The notes below the pieces were generated by a model that worked only from the letters and a program-made list of their open reading frames with translations, had not been told where the DNA came from and ran no database searches. Below are positions 1 through 9,155 of a stretch of DNA of 64,000 nt, piece after piece (the first letter of the stretch is position 1; every line of letters starts with the position of its first letter). Both the position numbers and the translations under genes were made by a program. Origin of the DNA: an uncultured Rhodoferax sp. (GTDB taxonomy: Bacteria; Pseudomonadota; Gammaproteobacteria; Burkholderiales; Burkholderiaceae_C); the NCBI RefSeq assembly GCF_946221635.1, contig NZ_CAMIHB010000006.1, positions 1-64,000 on the forward strand, in the 5' to 3' direction.

Positions 1-106
1 CCGTAATCTACCTGCGTTGCAGCTAGGCTGGGGACTTGTTCAGCGTTGCCTTAGAGCTGGATGATGTCTATACGTGTCTGTGCACGTCCGATAAGCGAGG
101 CGAGTC
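1..106. other. Window edge, no gene recognised
   Basis: These bases lie beyond the 3' end of the first minus-strand gene. I see no credible coding frame, RNA gene or clear terminator in them; the neighbouring gene is outside the window. Confidence 0.5.
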
Positions 107-868
107 TTAGGCCAGGGCACGCGCTATGACCAGCCAATCCCCCGTGCCAGGCGCCTCCACCACCAGCGCCCCCTCTGCATCCCAAATCCCGCTTCTCCCC
201 ACTGACACATAGCCGCCAGCGGGCCCGCCATGGTTGGCGATCAGGACTGTCATCTGGTGTTCGTGCGCATAGCCGGCCCATAGCGGGGCTTCGGCGGCGT
301 AGCCATTGGCGGAGGTCAGGATGCCGGCGGCGTAGACCGTGGCGTCGGCCCGGGCGGCCTGGCCTGCGTGGCTGGGGTGGTTGGTGTCGGCGCAGATGGC
401 GCTGGCAATCTGTTGGCCGCCCCAGGCTTGCAGGTGCACCGGCGCGGCGCCTGCGGTGGCGAAGCGGGTTTCTCCGTCGTGCAGGTGGTGTTTGGCGTAG
501 ACGGCATGGCTGCCGTCCGGGCGAAGGGTGATGGCGCCAATGGAGGGCAGGGCGGCGGTGCTCTCGACGGGGGCGCCTACCGTGATGGCCATGCCGGTGC
601 GCTGCGCCGCCTCGCGCAGCGGGGCCAGTTGGGCGTGGCCGGCATGCAGCATCAGGCTGGGCATGGCGGCAAGCTCGTAGCCGGTGAGCGAGAGTTCGGG
701 GAAGACCAGCCACTGCACGCCATGCTGCGCAGCCGCTTCCACATAGCGCAGGTGGTCCTGCACATTGGCCGCCAGGTCCAGCGGCACCGAGGTGCTCTGG
801 GCTGCGGCGATGGTGAATGCTATGTTTTTGCTAGCTGCTTGCGCAATATTGATGGGGGCTAGTGGCAT
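107..868 (-). CDS. Nitrilase-superfamily (carbon-nitrogen) hydrolase
   Basis: A 253-residue cytoplasmic protein of the nitrilase fold. The Glu-Lys-Cys catalytic triad is visible: E58 in FPELSLTGYE, K126 in YAKHHLHDGE and C159 in AICADTNHPSHA. The family hydrolyses amide or nitrile C-N bonds, and the length fits a single-domain omega-amidase or carbamoylase-like enzyme; the substrate cannot be told from sequence. The conserved fold begins near residue 18 (FTIAAAQ). The preceding residues and the ATG at 868 are encoded by a copy of the dispersed repeat. It is the last gene of a minus-strand run with a second nitrilase-like gene 17 bp upstream and a cytosine-deaminase-like gene before that, so a role in nitrogen or pyrimidine-derived compound breakdown is possible, by inference. 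Confidence 0.85.
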   Translation of the reverse strand: MPLAPINIAQAASKNIAFTIAAAQSTSVPLDLAANVQDHLRYVEAAAQHGVQWLVFPELSLTGYELAAMPSLMLHAGHAQLAPLREAAQRTGMAITVGAPVESTAALPSIGAITLRPDGSHAVYAKHHLHDGETRFATAGAAPVHLQAWGGQQIASAICADTNHPSHAGQAARADATVYAAGILTSANGYAAEAPLWAGYAHEHQMTVLIANHGGPAGGYVSVGRSGIWDAEGALVVEAPGTGDWLVIARALA

Positions 869-870
869 AT
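819..870 (+). repeat. Dispersed ~50-bp repeat, copy R1
   Basis: The copy has the shared core TAGCTGCTTGCGCAAT followed about 6 bases later by GGGGGCTAG. It spans the start codon of the 107..868 nitrilase gene and encodes roughly its first 16 residues on the opposite strand. Confidence 0.8.
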
Positions 871-885
871 ATGGTCTCCAATTGC

Positions 886-2247
886 TTAAAGCAGAACGTG
901 CCAGCTGGGCAATGCGTCGTTGGGGTTACCGTGCAGCTTGCCCATCTTGCTGACGTTGCCCATGCCGAGGTTGAGCAGTTCGATGGTGGCGCTGGTCTTC
1001 GCGCCTTGCCAGCTGGCGGTCACGGTGAGTGGGCCGTTGCCCGTGGCGGTGACCGTGCAGCTCGCGAAGCCTTTGGTGTCTGTGACGCCATGCAGCGGGG
1101 TGACCAGCCCCTGTGGGCAGCTGAATTGAATGGCCGCGGAGCTCAGGCGCTGGCCGGGTCCGCCCTTGCCGATGATTTGCACGGTGGCTTTGGCGCGAAA
1201 GCCAAGGTCTGTCATAACCAAAGGCTCAAGCCCGCTGAAGCGCAACGAATACGCTCCACCCAGTGGGGCGGGCAGGGGCTTGGGGGGCGCCAGCAGCACG
1301 GGCAGGTTGACGTGGTGGTGATTGGCGTCGACTGCGGATTTGAAGACCTTGCTCAGAGCGACCGTTTCGCCAGTAACACGGTAGGCCTGGTACCCACTGC
1401 CCAGTGTGTGGCCGAGGTCTATGGGCTGGCAGGTGAAGGGGTCGTAGAGCTTGGCGTCACGTTGGTCGACGTTCAGCGCCATGCCGTGCCAGCCGCCGCC
1501 CCGGTTGATAAGCCAGACGCCGTTCTTGCTGGCTTCGCCGGACGCGTCGCAGTGGACCAGGTAGCCGCCATTGCGCACGGGGATGCGGGCCATGTAGTCG
1601 TCGGTGAACGCGTGTGGATTGGTGGCGGACATATAGATTTCCACGTCCAGCGGTTTGTCGGTGGCCGCGGCCAGGCGGGATTCTTCGAAATCGCCGCACA
1701 CTTCAATGCCGAAGCGCACGCCTTCGAGCTTGAAAGTCTGCTCATCATTGCCAGCGCGGAAAACAACATCCTTGGTGTTGTCTCCACAAGAGCCATCGTT
1801 GAACTTCTTCTCGTACTCAAACTGCACCTTGCCCTTGTAGAGAACGGGGGCCACGTTGATGCCATCGAAGACACGGGCCGGGTCGCGCACGCTGGGGGTT
1901 TTGCGGGGTATCTTCCAGTACACCGTGCCAGGAAAAATGATGAGTTTGGGGTAGGCCGCGCTGATCTGCTTGAGGCCGGCATAGATGCTGTCTTTTTCAC
2001 CACTGTCGTACAGCTCCCAGACGCCCCGGTTGTTGACCACGGAGATACCTTTGACAAAGTAGTACTCGGGCAAGGTCAGAACATAGATGGGATCTTTGGC
2101 CTTGATGCGTATGGCCGCCGAGGTTAGAAACTGCGTGGCGTCATCCACCATGATGGCTAGCTGACTGAGCTTTTGTCGCAGCGAAAGGTTGGCCGTGGTC
2201 TCCAGCGTGTTGACGGGCCAGTTGGCAAAAAAGAGGTTTTTGGGCAT
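886..2247 (-). CDS. Nitrilase-like protein with C-terminal Ig-like domain
   Basis: A 453-residue protein. The N-terminal ~300 residues look like a divergent nitrilase domain: E61 in LTLPEYYF, K147/K148 in FEYEKKFNDGSCG and C184 in FGIEVCGDFEES sit in the order and spacing expected of the catalytic triad. Residues about 335-430 (from AYSLRFSG to TIELLNLG) resemble a bacterial Ig-like (Big_1) beta-sandwich, with the typical sequence VTDTKGFASCTVTA. No signal peptide is evident, which is odd because Big_1-type domains usually occur in exported proteins. It is the second-to-last gene of the minus-strand run, with repeat copies R2 upstream and R1 downstream. The substrate is unknown. Confidence 0.75.
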   Translation of the reverse strand: MPKNLFFANWPVNTLETTANLSLRQKLSQLAIMVDDATQFLTSAAIRIKAKDPIYVLTLPEYYFVKGISVVNNRGVWELYDSGEKDSIYAGLKQISAAYPKLIIFPGTVYWKIPRKTPSVRDPARVFDGINVAPVLYKGKVQFEYEKKFNDGSCGDNTKDVVFRAGNDEQTFKLEGVRFGIEVCGDFEESRLAAATDKPLDVEIYMSATNPHAFTDDYMARIPVRNGGYLVHCDASGEASKNGVWLINRGGGWHGMALNVDQRDAKLYDPFTCQPIDLGHTLGSGYQAYRVTGETVALSKVFKSAVDANHHHVNLPVLLAPPKPLPAPLGGAYSLRFSGLEPLVMTDLGFRAKATVQIIGKGGPGQRLSSAAIQFSCPQGLVTPLHGVTDTKGFASCTVTATGNGPLTVTASWQGAKTSATIELLNLGMGNVSKMGKLHGNPNDALPSWHVLL

Positions 2248-2278
2248 GGCAAGTGTGACAGCTTGGACAAGCCGTCAC

Positions 2279-2330
2279 TATAGCTTTGGTAGCTGCTCGC
2301 GCAGTATCTACGCGGGCTAGAGCCCCAAAA
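2279..2330 (+). repeat. Dispersed ~50-bp repeat, copy R2
   Basis: An intergenic copy between the Ig-nitrilase start (2247) and the amidohydrolase stop (2334). The core is TAGCTGCTCGCGCAGTAT, then CGCGGGCTAGAGCC. Confidence 0.8.
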
Positions 2331-2333
2331 TAC

Positions 2334-3611
2334 CTATTGACTGTGCAGGAACGACGTCTGCCCCGGTCGCCCCGGAATATTCAGCGCCGCCGTGCGTGCC
2401 GGCGTTTGGGCCAGCAGCTGGCCACGGCGGTAGACGCGCAGGCGGGTGGCCTTGAGGCGGATGGCTTCCACCGGGTTTTGCGCCTGCAGCAGCACGAAGT
2501 CTGCATTGCAGCCGGTTTCCAGGCCATAGCTTTCCAGGTGCAGGATGCGCGCGGGATTCTTGGTCACTGCGTCAAAGCATTGCCCCATGGCGGCTTGGCT
2601 GGTCATCTGCGCCACGTGCAGGCCCATGCTGGCGACTTCGAGCATGTCGCCGCTGCCCATGCTGTACCAGGGGTCCATGCAGCAATCTTGGCCAAAGGCT
2701 ACGGTCATGCCGGCGGCCATAATCTCGGGCACGCGGGTCATGCCGCGGCGCTTGGGGTAGCTGTCGTGCCGGCCCTGTAGGGTGATGTTGATGAGCGGGT
2801 TGCTTACGACGCTCAATTGCGCCTCCGCCATCAGCGGCAGCAGCTTGCTGACGTAGTAGTTGTCCATGCTGTGCATGGAGGTGAGGTGGCTGCCGGTGAC
2901 GCGGCCGTGCAGACCCAGGCGGTTGGCCTCACAGGCCAGGGTTTCCACATGGCGCGAGAGCGGGTCGTCCGACTCGTCGCAGTGCATATCCACCAGCTTG
3001 CCCTGTTCGGCGGCCAGCTCGCACAGCAGCTTGACGCTGGCGGCACCATCGGCCATGGTGCGTTCGAAATGGGGAATGCCGCCCACCACGTCCACGCCGA
3101 GGCTCAGGGCCTTTTTGAGGTTGTCCACACCGCCTGGCGTACGCAGTACACCGTCTTGCGGAAAGGCGACGAGCTGCAGGTCCAGGTAGGGCGCGACTTG
3201 CTTCTTGACCGCCAGCAACGCTTCCACCGCCAGCATGCTCGGGTCGCTGGTGTCCACATGGCTGCGGATGGCCAGCAGGCCGTTGGCCACGGCCCAATCG
3301 CAATAGGCCAGGGCGCGCTGCACCAGGGCGTCAAAGGTCAGGTGCGGCTTGAGCTCGCCCCACAGTGCGATGCCTTCGAGCAGCGTGCCGCTCTGGTTCA
3401 GGCGCGGCAGGCCCAGGCTCAGCGTCGCGTCCAGATGGAAATGCGCGTCCACAAAAGGTGTGGAGAGCAGCAGGCCGCCAGCGTCCACCACCTCTGCGGC
3501 CGGCGCCACCAGGCCTTCGCTCACCTCCACAATGCGCCCGGCCTGCACGGCCACCGACATGTTCTTGCGCCCATCGGGTAGGGTGGCATTGTGGATGAGC
3601 AGATCGAGCAT
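2334..3611 (-). CDS. codA: Cytosine deaminase-type amidohydrolase
   Basis: A 425-residue protein, close to Escherichia coli CodA (427). It shows the metal ligands of the family: H57 and H59 (VDAHFHLD), H210 (VDMHCDES, with E213), H242 (GSHLTSMHS) and D309 in FGQDCCMDPWYSMGS, the last close to the CodA active-site segment. CodA hydrolyses cytosine to uracil and ammonia in pyrimidine salvage. The nearby upp would turn uracil into UMP, which supports this role; related enzymes act on isocytosine, creatinine or other rings, so the substrate is not certain. A ribosome binding site GAAGG lies before the ATG. The start is preceded by repeat copy R3. Confidence 0.8.
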   Translation of the reverse strand: MLDLLIHNATLPDGRKNMSVAVQAGRIVEVSEGLVAPAAEVVDAGGLLLSTPFVDAHFHLDATLSLGLPRLNQSGTLLEGIALWGELKPHLTFDALVQRALAYCDWAVANGLLAIRSHVDTSDPSMLAVEALLAVKKQVAPYLDLQLVAFPQDGVLRTPGGVDNLKKALSLGVDVVGGIPHFERTMADGAASVKLLCELAAEQGKLVDMHCDESDDPLSRHVETLACEANRLGLHGRVTGSHLTSMHSMDNYYVSKLLPLMAEAQLSVVSNPLINITLQGRHDSYPKRRGMTRVPEIMAAGMTVAFGQDCCMDPWYSMGSGDMLEVASMGLHVAQMTSQAAMGQCFDAVTKNPARILHLESYGLETGCNADFVLLQAQNPVEAIRLKATRLRVYRRGQLLAQTPARTAALNIPGRPGQTSFLHSQ

Positions 3612-3633
3612 GATGGGCCTTCAATTTCGTTAC

Positions 3634-3682
3634 TATGGATTTGATAGCTGCTTGCGCAATAAATACGGGGGCTAGAGGCTGA
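3634..3682 (+). repeat. Dispersed ~50-bp repeat, copy R3
   Basis: An intergenic copy between the codA-like start (3611) and the stop of the nucleotidyltransferase-like gene (3688). It carries GATAGCTGCTTGCGCAATAA and then ACGGGGGCTAGAGGC, close to a consensus copy. Confidence 0.85.
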
Positions 3683-3687
3683 TTCGA

Positions 3688-4665
3688 CTAGGTATTGCCG
3701 GCCTCAGGAGCTGCAAGCAAAAAGTGTGGCAAGTATTCTTCCACCAGCTCGGTAACAATGAGCGATTGCAACGCGTCCCTGCCACTCTTGTTGGGGTCAC
3801 GCCCCAGTTGCCGGGACAGCCCCAGTTTGATGCGCGCAAAGTCCAGTGGGTGGATGGTGCGCATCAACGCCATCTCGCCCGAGGTGGCCACCACCATCTG
3901 GTCCACGCGCCGGGCAGACTGCAGGCGCTCGCCCATGGACACCTGCACGGCCCAGAAGTCGTCGTCCTCGTCGCTCATGCGCAGCGGGTGCGGGTCGGCG
4001 TCTTTGGCAGCGCGGCGAATGATGTCGACCTCGAAGCCGTCCTGGTTGCGGGCGGTATAGAGCTGGTCTTCCACGACTTCAAAGCTGGGATCCACCTTGC
4101 GCAGCACGCCAATCAGGGAGCTGTCGAGCTTCTTCATGGTGGTGAAAAAGGAAATGTGTTTTCGGGTGTCAAACAGCATGTCCACATCGCGCGTGGCCAT
4201 GGCTTCCTCGGTGATGCGCACGCCGGCGGCCGATTCATAGGCATACAGGGCATGAGTACCGACCACCAAAAAGTGTTCCTGCACGCCGATGCTCTCCAGG
4301 GCATTGATGACTCCAACAACCACATTGGGTACGCGGCCCACGCGCAGGGCACGGTTCAGTCGCTGCTGGGTGGCAAGTTGGGTCTTGAGGGCTTTGAGGC
4401 GCGCTTCTGCGGCAGATTTGCGCGCCACAAAACTGTCGTACATGGCCTGGGTGTCATCACCATGGGGCCCAAGTGACTTCTGGGCACCGCTGGCCGAGGT
4501 ACGTATCAGCGTGCGCTTGCCGCGCAGTTCACGCCAGAGCATGCTGCCGCGCACTTCTGCGGCGGCCTTCTTGGCCTTGGCCAGCGCGAGGAACACCGTT
4601 TCTGCGTCAATGTATTGGCGCTTCTGGCTCTCGGACTGGTCGAGAAAAAAGGTGCTCTCGGGCAT
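3688..4665 (-). CDS. Nucleotidyltransferase-like protein (NTP_transf_8-like)
   Basis: A 325-residue protein. A helical N-terminal half, rich in Lys, Ala and Glu, precedes a nucleotidyltransferase-like core with GTHALYAYE (136-144) and the acidic motif TRDVDMLFD (158-166; D160 and D162 are candidate metal ligands), then a second acidic stretch FEVDIIRR. I assign it to the NTP_transf_8-type family from memory of these motifs. It could be a regulatory or defence-linked NTase, but no partner gene is adjacent. The ATG at 4665 is chosen over an upstream in-frame TTG (4671). It sits between upp and the codA-like gene on the same strand but has its own strong promoter and a long palindrome over its start. 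Confidence 0.65.
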   Translation of the reverse strand: MPESTFFLDQSESQKRQYIDAETVFLALAKAKKAAAEVRGSMLWRELRGKRTLIRTSASGAQKSLGPHGDDTQAMYDSFVARKSAAEARLKALKTQLATQQRLNRALRVGRVPNVVVGVINALESIGVQEHFLVVGTHALYAYESAAGVRITEEAMATRDVDMLFDTRKHISFFTTMKKLDSSLIGVLRKVDPSFEVVEDQLYTARNQDGFEVDIIRRAAKDADPHPLRMSDEDDDFWAVQVSMGERLQSARRVDQMVVATSGEMALMRTIHPLDFARIKLGLSRQLGRDPNKSGRDALQSLIVTELVEEYLPHFLLAAPEAGNT

Positions 4666-4706
4666 GTTCAATGTATTTTTTGATTTTCAAATAATACATT
4701 GAACAT
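4664..4706. promoter_or_regulatory. 43-bp near-perfect palindrome, likely operator
   Basis: The arms 4664-4677 and 4693-4706 are perfect 14-bp inverted copies (ATGTTCAATGTATT). After one T-T mismatch the symmetry continues for 5 more pairs (TTTGA / TCAAA) around a 3-base centre at 4684-4686. It covers the -10 box, the predicted transcription start and the first bases of the start codon of the nucleotidyltransferase-like gene, as a repressor operator would. It is strikingly AT-rich compared with its surroundings. Confidence 0.7.
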
Positions 4707-4719
4707 TTAATAAATTCAA
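4691..4719 (-). promoter_or_regulatory. Sigma-70 promoter of the nucleotidyltransferase-like gene
   Basis: Read on the minus strand: -35 TTGAAT (4719-4714), a 17-base spacer, then -10 TATTAT (4696-4691). Transcription would start near 4685, giving a leader of about 20 bases with no strong Shine-Dalgarno. The -10 box lies inside one arm of the palindrome. Confidence 0.65.
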
Positions 4720-4730
4720 AGACTTATGAA

Positions 4731-5384
4731 TTATTGAGTGCCAAAAATCCGGTCCCCCGCATCCCCCAGGCCCGGCATGATGTAGCCGTGGTCGTTCAGC
4801 TCGCGGTCGATGGCGGCGGTGAAGATGCGCACGTCCGGGTGTTCGCGGTACATGGTGTTGATGCCCTCGGGGCAGGTCAGCAGGCACAGGAACTTGATGG
4901 ACTTGGGATTGCAGGCCTTCAGGCGCGTCACGGCGGCGGCGGCCGAGTTGCCGGTGGCCAGCATGGGGTCGACCACGACCACGTCGCGTTCTTCCATGTT
5001 GCTGGGCATCTTGAAGTAGTACTCCACGGCCTGCAGGGTCTTGGGGTCGCGGTACAGGCCCACATGGCCCACGCGGGCGCCGGGCACCACGCTGAGCACG
5101 CCGTCCAGAATGCCGTTGCCCGCCCGCAGCACGCTGGCAAACACCAGCTTCTTGCCGTCGATGACTTTGCCGGTCATGGTTTCCAGCGGGGTTTCGACCT
5201 GCACGTCCTGCAAGGGCATGTCGCGGCAGACTTCGTAAATCATCAGGCCGGCCAGCTCGTTAAGCAGGCGGCGGAAGCTGCTGGTGCTGGCTTCTTTCTT
5301 GCGCATCAGGGTGAGCTTGTGCTGCACCAGGGGGTGGTCGATCAGCGTGACGTTGGCACGGGCTGCGGGGTCGATGGCAATCAT
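4731..5384 (-). CDS. upp: Uracil phosphoribosyltransferase
   Basis: A 217-residue cytoplasmic enzyme that makes UMP from uracil and PRPP in pyrimidine salvage. Family signatures are visible: VFASVLRAGNGILDGVLSVVPGARVGHVGLYRD, the PRPP-binding loop VVVVDPMLATGNSA, and the C-terminal GYIMPGLGDAGDRIFGT. The ATG at 5384 is preceded by AAGGAA at good spacing, so a longer frame starting at 5438 is rejected. It lies upstream of the nucleotidyltransferase-like and codA-like genes on the same strand, fitting cytosine to uracil to UMP salvage. Confidence 0.97.
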   Translation of the reverse strand: MIAIDPAARANVTLIDHPLVQHKLTLMRKKEASTSSFRRLLNELAGLMIYEVCRDMPLQDVQVETPLETMTGKVIDGKKLVFASVLRAGNGILDGVLSVVPGARVGHVGLYRDPKTLQAVEYYFKMPSNMEERDVVVVDPMLATGNSAAAAVTRLKACNPKSIKFLCLLTCPEGINTMYREHPDVRIFTAAIDRELNDHGYIMPGLGDAGDRIFGTQ

Positions 5385-5470
5385 GGTTTTTTCCTTGTAA
5401 TGGTTATGGGGGACGATGGTGCGATTGTCGCAAAGCAAGCAGGTTTCGCGCCCGTCTCCAGTCAGAGTGT

Positions 5471-7054
<1,584 letters not shown>

Positions 7055-7069
7055 GGATGTCCCGAAAAG

Positions 7070-7075
7070 TACAAT
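7070..7075 (+). promoter_or_regulatory. Candidate -10 box of yebC
   Basis: TACAAT stands 38 bases before the yebC GTG, with GAAGGA (7101-7106) as ribosome binding site. No good -35 was found, so it is tentative. Confidence 0.35.
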
Positions 7076-7112
7076 TGAGGGAGTAGCGTAACGAATTTTT
7101 GAAGGATTTCGC

Positions 7113-7832
7113 GTGGCAGGACACAGCAAATGGGCCAATATTCAGCACCGCAAGGGGCGCCAGGACGAGAAGCGCGGCAAGATCTGGACCCGCATCGTCC
7201 GTGAAATCACGGTGGCGGCCCGCCAGGGTGGCGGAGACCCCGCCATGAACCCGCGCCTGCGCCTGGCGATTGAAAAGGCCAAGGCCGCCAACATGCCCGC
7301 CGACCGTGTGAAGTACAACGTGGACAAGGCCACCGGCTCGCTCGACGGCATCAGCTATGAGGAAATCCGCTACGAAGGCTATGGCATCGGCGGCGCGGCC
7401 ATCATCGTCGACACCATGACCGACAACAAGGTGCGCACCGTGGCCGAAGTGCGCCACGCCTTCAGCAAGCACGGTGGCAACATGGGCACCGAAGGCTCGG
7501 TGGCCTTCCAGTTCAAGCATGTGGGCCAACTGATTTTTGCCCCCGGTACCAGTGAAGACAAGGTCATGGAAGTGGCGCTGGAAGCTGGCGCCGAGGACGT
7601 GATTACCGATGACGATGGCGCCATTGAGGTGCTGACCGCCTACACGGACTTTGAAGCGGTGAAGGCTGCGCTGGAAGCCGCGGGCCTGACGGCGGAAATC
7701 GCTGGCGTCACCATGCGCGCCGAAAACACCATTGAGCTGAGCGGCGAAGACGCCGAACGCATGCAAAAACTGCTGGACGTTCTGGAGGACTTGGATGACA
7801 CCCAGGACATCTTCCACAACGCCGCCCTTTAA
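7113..7832 (+). CDS. yebC: YebC/PmpR-family translation/regulatory protein
   Basis: A 239-residue protein starting with the family hallmark MAGHSKWANIQHRKGRQDEKRGKIWTRI. YebC-family proteins (TACO1 in mitochondria) have been described as DNA-binding regulators and, more recently, as factors easing ribosome stalling. The start is GTG at 7113 behind GAAGGA. It leads a plus-strand series and is followed 26 bases later by purD; the herA-like gene is divergent. Confidence 0.95.
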   Translation: MAGHSKWANIQHRKGRQDEKRGKIWTRIVREITVAARQGGGDPAMNPRLRLAIEKAKAANMPADRVKYNVDKATGSLDGISYEEIRYEGYGIGGAAIIVDTMTDNKVRTVAEVRHAFSKHGGNMGTEGSVAFQFKHVGQLIFAPGTSEDKVMEVALEAGAEDVITDDDGAIEVLTAYTDFEAVKAALEAAGLTAEIAGVTMRAENTIELSGEDAERMQKLLDVLEDLDDTQDIFHNAAL

Positions 7833-7858
7833 TTTCTCCGCAGCCTCTCTATCTCACT

Positions 7859-9151
7859 ATGAACGTACTCGTTATTGGCGGCGGTGGTCGCGAGCATGCC
7901 CTGGCCTGGAAGTTGGCCCAGTCTCCCAAGATCCAGAAGGTCTATGTGGCCCCCGGCAACGGCGGCACCGCGACCGACCCACACCTGGAAAACATTGCCG
8001 TGACGGATGTGGTAGCGCTGCGCGAATGGGCGCAGAACAACAAGATCGCGCTGACCGTGGTGGGCCCCGAAGTGCCGTTGGCCGCCGGTGTGGTGGATGA
8101 ATTCCGCGCCCACGGCCTGCGCATCTTCGGCCCGACCAAGGCCGCCGCCCAGTTGGAAAGCTCCAAGGCTTTCAGCAAGGCCTTCATGCGCCGCCACAAC
8201 ATTCCCACGGCCGAATACGCCACTTTCTCCGACCCCGCCGCCGCCCACGCCTATGTGGACAAGATGGGGGCGCCCACCGTGGTCAAGGCCGACGGCCTGG
8301 CCGCCGGCAAGGGCGTGGTGGTGGCCATGACCGTGGCAGAAGCGCACGAAGCCATCGATTTCATGCTGGTGGATAACACCCTGGGCGTGGCGCATAACGA
8401 CGGTGGTGCCCGTGTGGTTATCGAAGAATTCCTGGAAGGCGAGGAGGCCAGCTTCATCGTCATGGTGGACGGTAAGAACGTGCTGCCCCTGGCCACCAGC
8501 CAGGACCACAAGCGCCTGCAGGATGGCGACCAGGGCCCCAACACCGGCGGTATGGGCGCCTATTCGCCCGCACCCGTGGTCACGCCTGACATCCATGCCA
8601 AGGCCATGCGCGAGATCATCCTGCCCACCGTCAAGGGCATGGAAGCCGACGGCATTCCGTTCAGCGGCTTTCTCTACGCCGGCCTGATGATCGACAAGAA
8701 TGGCCAGCCGCGCACGCTGGAGTTCAACTGCCGCATGGGCGACCCCGAAACTCAGCCCATCATGATGCGCCTCAAGACCGATCTGGTGGACGTGCTGATG
8801 GCCGCCACCGAACCCGGCCCGCATGGCAAGCTCGACGAGGTGGAGCTGCAGTGGGACCGCCGCACCGCGTTGGGCGTGGTGCTGGCAGCGCACGGCTACC
8901 CCTCAAGCCCGCGCAAGGGCGATGCCATCACCGGCATCCCCAAGGACAGCGAAGACGCCGCCGTGTTCCACGCTGGCACGACCATCAAAGACGGCCAGTT
9001 GCAAACCTCTGGCGGGCGCGTGCTCTGCGTGACGGCGCTGGCCGACAGCGTGAAGCAGGCGCAGCAGCGCGCCTACCAGGTGGTCAGCGAGATCCAGTTT
9101 GAGGGCATGCAGTACCGCAGCGACATCGGTTACCGCGCCGTCAAGGGCTGA
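7859..9151 (+). CDS. purD: Phosphoribosylamine-glycine ligase
   Basis: A 430-residue ATP-grasp enzyme of de novo purine synthesis, joining phosphoribosylamine and glycine to form GAR. The start MNVLVIGGGGREHALAWKL and the motifs KADGLAAGKGVVVA, QDHKRLQDGDQGPNTGGMGAYSPAP and LEFNCRMGDPETQ are diagnostic. It has the usual length. It follows yebC and is followed within 5 bases by an acyltransferase gene. No purine riboswitch is visible upstream. Confidence 0.98.
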   Translation: MNVLVIGGGGREHALAWKLAQSPKIQKVYVAPGNGGTATDPHLENIAVTDVVALREWAQNNKIALTVVGPEVPLAAGVVDEFRAHGLRIFGPTKAAAQLESSKAFSKAFMRRHNIPTAEYATFSDPAAAHAYVDKMGAPTVVKADGLAAGKGVVVAMTVAEAHEAIDFMLVDNTLGVAHNDGGARVVIEEFLEGEEASFIVMVDGKNVLPLATSQDHKRLQDGDQGPNTGGMGAYSPAPVVTPDIHAKAMREIILPTVKGMEADGIPFSGFLYAGLMIDKNGQPRTLEFNCRMGDPETQPIMMRLKTDLVDVLMAATEPGPHGKLDEVELQWDRRTALGVVLAAHGYPSSPRKGDAITGIPKDSEDAAVFHAGTTIKDGQLQTSGGRVLCVTALADSVKQAQQRAYQVVSEIQFEGMQYRSDIGYRAVKG

Positions 9152-9155
9152 GCGG

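Noticed and set aside
862..2127. Long plus-strand open frame opposite the Ig-nitrilase gene
   Set aside because: It is antisense to a protein with a clear catalytic triad, and its translation shows no family motif; typical shadow frame in high-G+C DNA.
3688..5384. Toxin-antitoxin pair around the nucleotidyltransferase-like gene
   Set aside because: No small partner gene lies next to it; both neighbours are metabolic enzymes.
7800..7858. Purine riboswitch before purD
   Set aside because: The gap is only 26 bases and has no conserved purine-aptamer elements.
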